NCBI GenBank assembly: GCA_038373865.1
Contig: JAXGGA010002967.1
Coordinates: 47,101-111,100 of the forward strand
DNA: 64,000 nt
Source: Uloborus plumipes
Lineage: Eukaryota; Arthropoda; Arachnida; Araneae; Uloboridae
Direction of reading: 5' to 3'
Position numbers and translations under genes: made by a program. Position 1 is the stretch's first letter; each line of letters opens with the position of its first letter. This document shows, in pieces, positions 57,781 to 64,000 of the stretch. The notes below the pieces were generated by a model. It searched no databases. It had not been told where the DNA came from and was given only the letters and a program-made list of their open reading frames with translations.

Positions 57781-58395
57781 TAGGGATGCACTGATTAATC
57801 GGCCATAATCGATCACTTTGCCGATTATTTATAATCGACAAAATATTATTTTTCAAATACATTTTTTTGAGTGTACCTTCAATAAAGAACTATTATAAAT
57901 AAATCTGTTACCAGTAAATAAATGTAATTTTCTACAAACACATCACATATATTTAGCTCGGTGCTTTTAGATAACCTTATAATTTTCACACGGAATAAAA
58001 GTCTGATATTAAATGGCGACTAATAATTAAAAAAAAAACATTAAAAGTGTTCCTAAATTAGCGTAAACATAACAGTATCTCCCAATTTGTTTTTAATGTT
58101 CATGTCTAGATAACATAATGTAACAATAATATGGAAATTGGCTCAAAGAAATTGGATGAAATTTGGAATTATTTTGTGAAAATTAGGAAAATAGAGAAAA
58201 GTAAATAGTCATTCTGAAATAAATTAGTAATTATTATTAATGAAATCGAAATTGTGAAAGAAACAAAAGTGGATGATAAATTAGTAGTATTAAAAATATC
58301 ATTTCTGATCACTAATCGGCTCTGCCGATTAAAAGGCCGATTATCACCAGTCGATTAATCGGTAATCCACCAATTTGCTTATTAGTGCATCCCTA
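57781..58395. mobile_element. hAT-like non-autonomous element, TAGGGATGCAC ends
   Basis: The ends TAGGGATGCACTGATTAATC and (inverse) TTAGTGCATCCCTA match over 14 bp, with sub-terminal aatcggcc / ggccgatt motifs inverted. The flanks are ataataaa and ataataat, 7 of 8 alike. It is 615 bp and AT-rich inside, with no transposase. Confidence 0.87.
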
Positions 58396-61375
58396 ATAAT
58401 AATATTTCACGATATTTCGTGAGTCATTACCAAATTTTTTGCTGACGTTAAAAAAAACGACAAAAGCTATAACATTTTCACTTTCATTTCATTTATTTAT
58501 GACTATTTTTTTAATACTCTTCAAGGTAAACAAATTAAAAATAAACCCATTTACACTCAAAACGAAACAGAAAATATAAAACGGTGCAGTATCTCGGATT
58601 TTGATTTTAATGTGTGGTAGGACATGAGATTAATATTTTTATACCAAAATAAAAACTTTTTACAGAGAAAGGTAACAGAACGATCTAATATTGACGATTT
58701 TAATAAATTTGTGGAAACATATCCAAACTACATATTTACATCAAAATGAGAACTAATCAAGAGTTTATTGGCACAACTTATTTACATCAAAAATATATAC
58801 ATAAAATTTACTGAATTTCCATACATCTTGACAATGTATAGTATTTGGCAAAAAGCACTTTGCCTGTAAATCTCAGTTCATTTGCTTTCTCTTGAAAAAC
58901 ATTCGAGATTTTTCATCTGCTTCAGATTCTTTAGAATATCTTTGGAATTCTTCCAGCTAGATATCAATAAAAGAACCTGGTTAGAGATTCATTCAATAGA
59001 TGTATAGTATCTTAAACTGTCCCTAGTTGCTCATGCTTCGCCAGATCATGTTGCTAGTCAAATGCATTATTCGAGGATTTACTAATGTATTACAAAACCT
59101 TTTTTCTATCTTAAACTTCGAAATTCCTTTTTGGTGGCAGATGATTCGTAAGATGTATAGTTTGAAAGATTCTTTTACAAAATTCTTCTTTTTTGAAAAG
59201 TTGATATGTTTTTCTATACTTCATACCAAGTAACTTTTTGTGGGGGGGAGGGGGGGCATAAAAATTTCAATAGTAATTCAGCTAAAAAAATCATTATGTT
59301 TAATTTATGTAGTACGTTTGTTAAAAATGAAAAAGAAAACAACTTAAGTATATTAATGGCATTTTATTGATTTTGGTTACATTTATTTTGAATTCATTTA
59401 TTTGTTTATTCGTATTATTTATCCATATATATCCATTTATTTACTTTCATTTATTCGTTTGTTTTTTATTTATATTTAACAGTTCGTGTTTCTTTTCTTT
59501 TATTCATTTAATTCTTTTCTATTTGTTTACTTTTGAAGATGGATTCGTAACTGCAAATAGGGTGGAAATATAATTAAACGAAGTCCATGTGAACACTCAT
59601 TCTTTAAAAAATGAAAAATAAAAAGTAAATAAGAACTACGTTTACAGTTATTATTTGTGTGGCAAAGGAACTTTTAAATTTGCTATTTTAAAAGCAATGC
59701 ATTAATATAGTGGAAAAACAATGCTTTCTTAGTCATATGAGTAGCTTCTAATGTTGCATGTTTTCCCATGACAGAACACGGGCTAATTATGTATATAAAT
59801 ATATATATTTAAAACTTACCCACAATTCAAATGCTTAGTTGAATAATAAAAATGATATTATTAACATGTGCGTCTAATAGTAAAAGGAACAATGATTATC
59901 CAGCTGTGAATGTGGATGATCAATGAAATTCGATACAGTTTACAGCAAGTGCAGTGGGGATGAAACGATCCAGCAAGAGCATTAATATTTTACATGTGTA
60001 TTTTTTAAAATATTTTCAACTTCGAAGTGCTATAGCTACAATGGGATTTACTTAATGCTGAATTACTATTTCTTGTACCGTTTGTAGTTATAAAATAATG
60101 ACGGAATTTAGTTTTTACTTTAAAAACAATGATGAAATGCAGTTTTTTGGTGGGAAATTCTTCCCGATACGCAGTTCCTAACTCAAAAACGGCAATGAAA
60201 TATGATTTCTAATAAAGAAGCTGTGACGTAGTGTTGGTCTTGATTAGAAAATCCTAAAGAAATATGACTTTTATTTGGAAAGTCGTGCAGTGTTGAAGTA
60301 GGAATCATGCTGCTACTTCAAAAGCTATAATGATGGTGATCGACGATGATGAAATGAATTTTCTCTTAAGCTTGAATGAATATTAATTCCCGGTAAGAAC
60401 GATAGTAATTTTCGAATACCTGAACATAGACCGTGATGAAATTTTGTAAGACGGAAATGGTGGTACTTATAATTTTTAATGGGTAATTTTTAATGATGAA
60501 TTTTATTCCTTGAGAGGAGGGGAGGTGGCGGAGATCATAAAGTTGAATTCATTCAATGTTAAAGCTTTAAAATATAGCTTTAATGGTGAAAGTGATGATG
60601 CTATGTTATGTCCAACTGTTTGAAAATGAAGTTAGATAATTGAGTTAAAAGAGGAAAAAAACAAGCTATGAAAAATACTAGTTCTTGGTTAGTTAACTTT
60701 GACGAACGTTGATTCTCAATTTGTAAGTGATTGCAAAATTTTGATCCAGATTGAAATGCTACCATTAATTTTGTTAACAAGGGAAAGAGCAAAATGTCCC
60801 TAAAAAACTATTCGAATAGAAAATGCATTTAAGGATCTTAAGGCACAGGGACGAAGTTACACTTTTGTAAGGCACGCGCATTCTAATGAACTAAATTATT
60901 ATTAAAATACGTAAGAATGCGTACAAGTATCGATTTGCTAACGGAAACCTCAAGTTGTTAAAATAACTCTACGAGTAAAAATACTGTGAAATTTTTTTAC
61001 GAAATTTAGCATAACTCTCATAAGTGCTTTTTGCCAAATACTGCAACGAACTTGAATTAAAATTTTTTTCACCTCATACCTAAATATTCAGGATAAACGA
61101 ATGAAATATTCAGTGTTATCTTACCTGCAGCTGCTCAAAGGTGCAGGTAAAGCTTCGGAAGAGCATGAGCGCATAGGGACTGCTTAATGTAAATACAGAA
61201 TAACAAAACAATTTCACATTTATTGCATTGCTGTTGACTATTTCAAAACTCTACTAAAATATAAGATTATTTCTGGTACTTATCCGCAAATGCAATGTCT
61301 GTCTTCAAAGTTTAATACTGCTAAAAATTCCTTCCGTCGAAGAAAGAAGATTGCATTACTTACCTTTATTTGAAA

Positions 61376-61841
61376 ACAGAAAACTCACGGATTATATATA
61401 TTAATGCTTAGAAAACATTAACAATACAGATTTAAAATGAATGTATTTATTTAACTATTTTAATGCTTAAAATATGTGTTCTAATTTCTCTTTATTTCTC
61501 TAAAAATAGACTATCTCTCCTCATAAATAGATCTCCATTTAATAGTTCAAAAATGAGAAGTTACTTTTGAATTGATGTTAGGCATAATTGGTGTTATGAT
61601 TTATAATAAAACAGAAAACTCAAGGATTATATATATTAATGCTTAGGAAACATTAACAATACAGATTTAAAATGAATGTATTTATTTAACTATTTTAATG
61701 CTTAAAATATGTGTTCTAATTTCTCTTTATTTCTCTAAAAATAGACTTCATCTCTCCTTATAAATATATCTCCATTTAATAGCTTAAAAATGAGAAGTTA
61801 CTTTTGAATTGATGTTAGGCATAATTTGTGTTATAATTTCA
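61376..61841. repeat. 235-bp tandem duplication
   Basis: Two copies start at acagaaaactca(c/a)gg (61376 and 61611). They differ at only a handful of positions plus one 2-bp indel near gacta-tctctcc / gacttcatctctcc, so the duplication is recent. No coding content. Confidence 0.93.
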
Positions 61842-64000
61842 TATAACCTGAGCTTCAATCACTTGTCTTAGTACATATTATATACCAAAACCGTTAAAAG
61901 AATATGACTTTACTTAATATTTCTTATTAAAAAGATACTATAAACTTACTTGATTCTATTTTCTGTTGGTAGAGGCTCCAATGTTAACTTTGACAGAAAA
62001 GTCCAGAGGTTGTCTTCATTTTGGAGTGACGACTGATTTATAAAGTACATACCTCGATACCTTATAATACAGTGACAATGAATAAGTTGGATTAAAACTT
62101 CGTACGTGGGTACAAATATTTCTCAAGCAACTCAAAAGTTACTGTTTTCGCTAGTTTTTGTTTACCAAGTGCAGAAAAATATATATACTGTATCGTTTGA
62201 GCGGAAGCCTTATCAACATGTTTAGAAATCAAATATAGATGTATTTGACTCACAGAAATTTCAATGCTCACAGTTACATTAAGTAACTCTGGTTTTTACG
62301 CATACTTAAGCTATATTTTATATAAAATGTTATAAATTCATTAAATGAAATAAAACGTAATAATTTCTTGAGGAATGTATAGGTTTGAAGAAAATAAAGC
62401 TATATGTCTAATTGCAGTTTAGTAAAAACAGAATATAAAAAGTTCTGCCTGGGGAAGGTAAAAGGCAGGAGCAGCTACATTTTTTTCATTTTTCGTTTTT
62501 GTGCATTTCAGTCATTTTTGTGCTTTAACTATGTTGTGAAGGCTTGCTTACTTCCTTTTATTTGAAACTAAAGGAAGAAAAAATGTCAAACTCCAAAAAA
62601 ATTATATTAAAATGATTTTCTTAAAATATCTCAAAAACTCATTTCTGTAGATGCTGTAGACCTTCCCATTGCAGAATATACCATTAAATTTATTTAATTA
62701 CACAAATTAAAACTGCAAAAATAAGTTACTCGGTTTTTACTCTATAATCACTTATAAAATATTTTAAAATAATACAAATATCATATACATAAAAAATCAT
62801 ACTTCAAAAGAATATTTAAAAATAGCCAGTTTTCCCTTTTAAACTTCCAAGAATGAAAGCTATGTACATATATATTTAAAACGCATTCCTTTTTCAAGTA
62901 CCCTTTATTGAAAAAGAGATTAATAATAAAAAAAAACCCAAAATCTTCTCATTCATTTATAATCGATGTACTAATGGTATTTTAACGGCATTCGATTTCA
63001 AGGAATTTCGCGTTGCGCGGGATTATTGTATTCTATACGTCAAATGTAATTGGATGAAAAAAGCGATAATTCCTTCTACTATTTTATCCTTCCAATAAAA
63101 AAGAAAATTTAAAGGAAAAATGCGTGAATCGCTAAGTACATGAACTTCGATAAAACTTAAGAAATGACTTTTACATTTCTTAATGAGCAAAGATTCTAAT
63201 GTAAAACGCTTAGAATTACGATGGAAAAATTCAAAGCATTTAAAGTGTTTTAAATTTTCTGCAGTAGATCTATGAGTAAGAATTCAATATATATATTTAA
63301 TATTCGCTTCGATACAAATGGCTATTTAAACCGATAGTTAGTTAAATTTAAACGAGCAACAAAACAGAAAATGCTGTAAATGAGAAAGCAAGTCATTTTT
63401 CTTATCGAAATTATTTACATTGAATCAATGATGTTTTGTTTTAAAAATGAGCTTTTCAGGGGAAATCTTTGAAGCATTATGCCAACGTTTGTTGAGGAGT
63501 TTTCTGTGAAAAATTGGAAATAAAACTGATTTCTTTGCTCATTTATTGGAAGAAATGTCATATGTAAGGAGAAAAGGGGAAGACCTTTAAATTGGTGGAA
63601 TTAGAAGACAAGTTTATCTGCATGTGATATATTAGGTAACTTCTCACTATTCTTTGCATACGATTGCCACCTTAAATGGAATTGAAGCCTTATAATAACA
63701 TTACTTTTGGTTTACAATTAATGAACCAAATTGTTGTCTTTTCATCGAAACGTGAAAATACTGCTTGATGCTTTTTGAGACAATGAAATTCTTCATGGAG
63801 GAGAGAAATATACAAAAACAGTAGATACGTGCTATTTTGATTATTAATACTCAGAATGATTCATATTTTGGATTTGAAAAGTGAGAAAATATTCTAGTGG
63901 TCTTTTTTAAAAGGTCAACCTACTAAAGTTCAAAGGATCAATGATCTTTTTTAAAAAATCATTGGTCTTTTTAAAAAGACCAATTGCTACCCCCCCCCTA

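Larger units (their letters stand above)
39111..64000 (-). other. AhR: First visible AhR intron (incomplete), at least 24.9 kb
   Basis: From the acceptor at 39111-39112 rightward I find no bHLH exon in either orientation, so the intron should continue past the window. It holds copies 6-8 of the palindromic MITE family, the CCCARGTAGC elements, a fold-back at 43613-43797, hAT-like elements at 52193, 52746 and 57781, a microsatellite at 53655 and a tandem duplication at 61376. Stretches 48300-52100, 53700-57700 and 58400-61100 show AT-rich sequence without a feature I can support. Confidence 0.75.

Noticed and set aside
39120..64000. Search for the AhR bHLH exon
   Set aside because: No segment in either orientation gives the basic region or a YLR.KSFF-like end with a phase-1 donor. 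I conclude that it lies outside the window rather than being lost.
1..64000. CRISPR arrays, rRNA or operon-like gene clusters
   Set aside because: The repeats are palindromic MITEs with variable spacing and no spacer structure. The only gene is a spliced animal gene, and nothing resembles rRNA.

Overview
This is an AT-rich (visibly about two-thirds A+T) animal genomic window with long introns, GT-AG splicing, abundant small DNA transposons (MITEs) and many homopolymer C/G tracts. The only gene I can identify with confidence is on the minus strand: the aryl hydrocarbon receptor (AhR; spineless in Drosophila), a bHLH-PAS transcription factor. Its protein sequence is arthropod-like (spineless-type PAS-A and PAS-B, HRPL-M-EEEGRDLLGKRT junction). 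The long introns, MITE load and composition suit an arthropod such as a spider or another chelicerate, but the species is an inference.

Gene layout, in transcript order (right to left): an exon at 39110-39010 (linker before PAS-A, ending in a non-canonical GC donor); 21678-21589 and 12127-11992 (PAS-A); 10804-10731 and 10457-10270 (end of PAS-A and PAS-A/PAS-B linker); 9422-9316 and 9137-8996 (PAS-B); 8202-6984 (long C-terminal transactivation-type region); and a candidate terminal exon at 1832-1767. Every junction was read base by base and the codon phases join without a break. The start codon and the bHLH exon are not visible, so the first intron must extend beyond base 64000 (at least 24.9 kb).

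The rest is intron and 3' flank, largely mobile-element debris. Several elements are defined by inverted ends and target-site duplications: a pogo/Tigger-like MITE (6424-6915) with a hAT-like MITE nested in it (6701-6877); further hAT-like elements at 27241-27696, 52193-52685, 52746-52918 and 57781-58395; TTAA-flanked elements at 32563-33260 and 18325-18397; a Helitron-like 3' end at 14986 with a 54-bp minisatellite; and a TA-flanked element at 33663-34993. There is also a 3-kb near-perfect foldback (17651-20692), an older 1.1-kb foldback (29240-30346), eight copies of one palindrome-rich MITE family between 23.8 and 48.3 kb, and two members of a family with CCCARGTAGC ends and AT-dinucleotide flanks.

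I found no rRNA, convincing tRNA, CRISPR array or bacterial-type operon. Nothing here makes a multi-gene system. The observations most worth checking are the foldback with unequal arm divergence, the clustered palindromic MITE family, the CCCARGTAGC family, the GC-AG intron and two candidate intronic regulatory blocks (28150-28440 and an RFX-type X-box at 38692).
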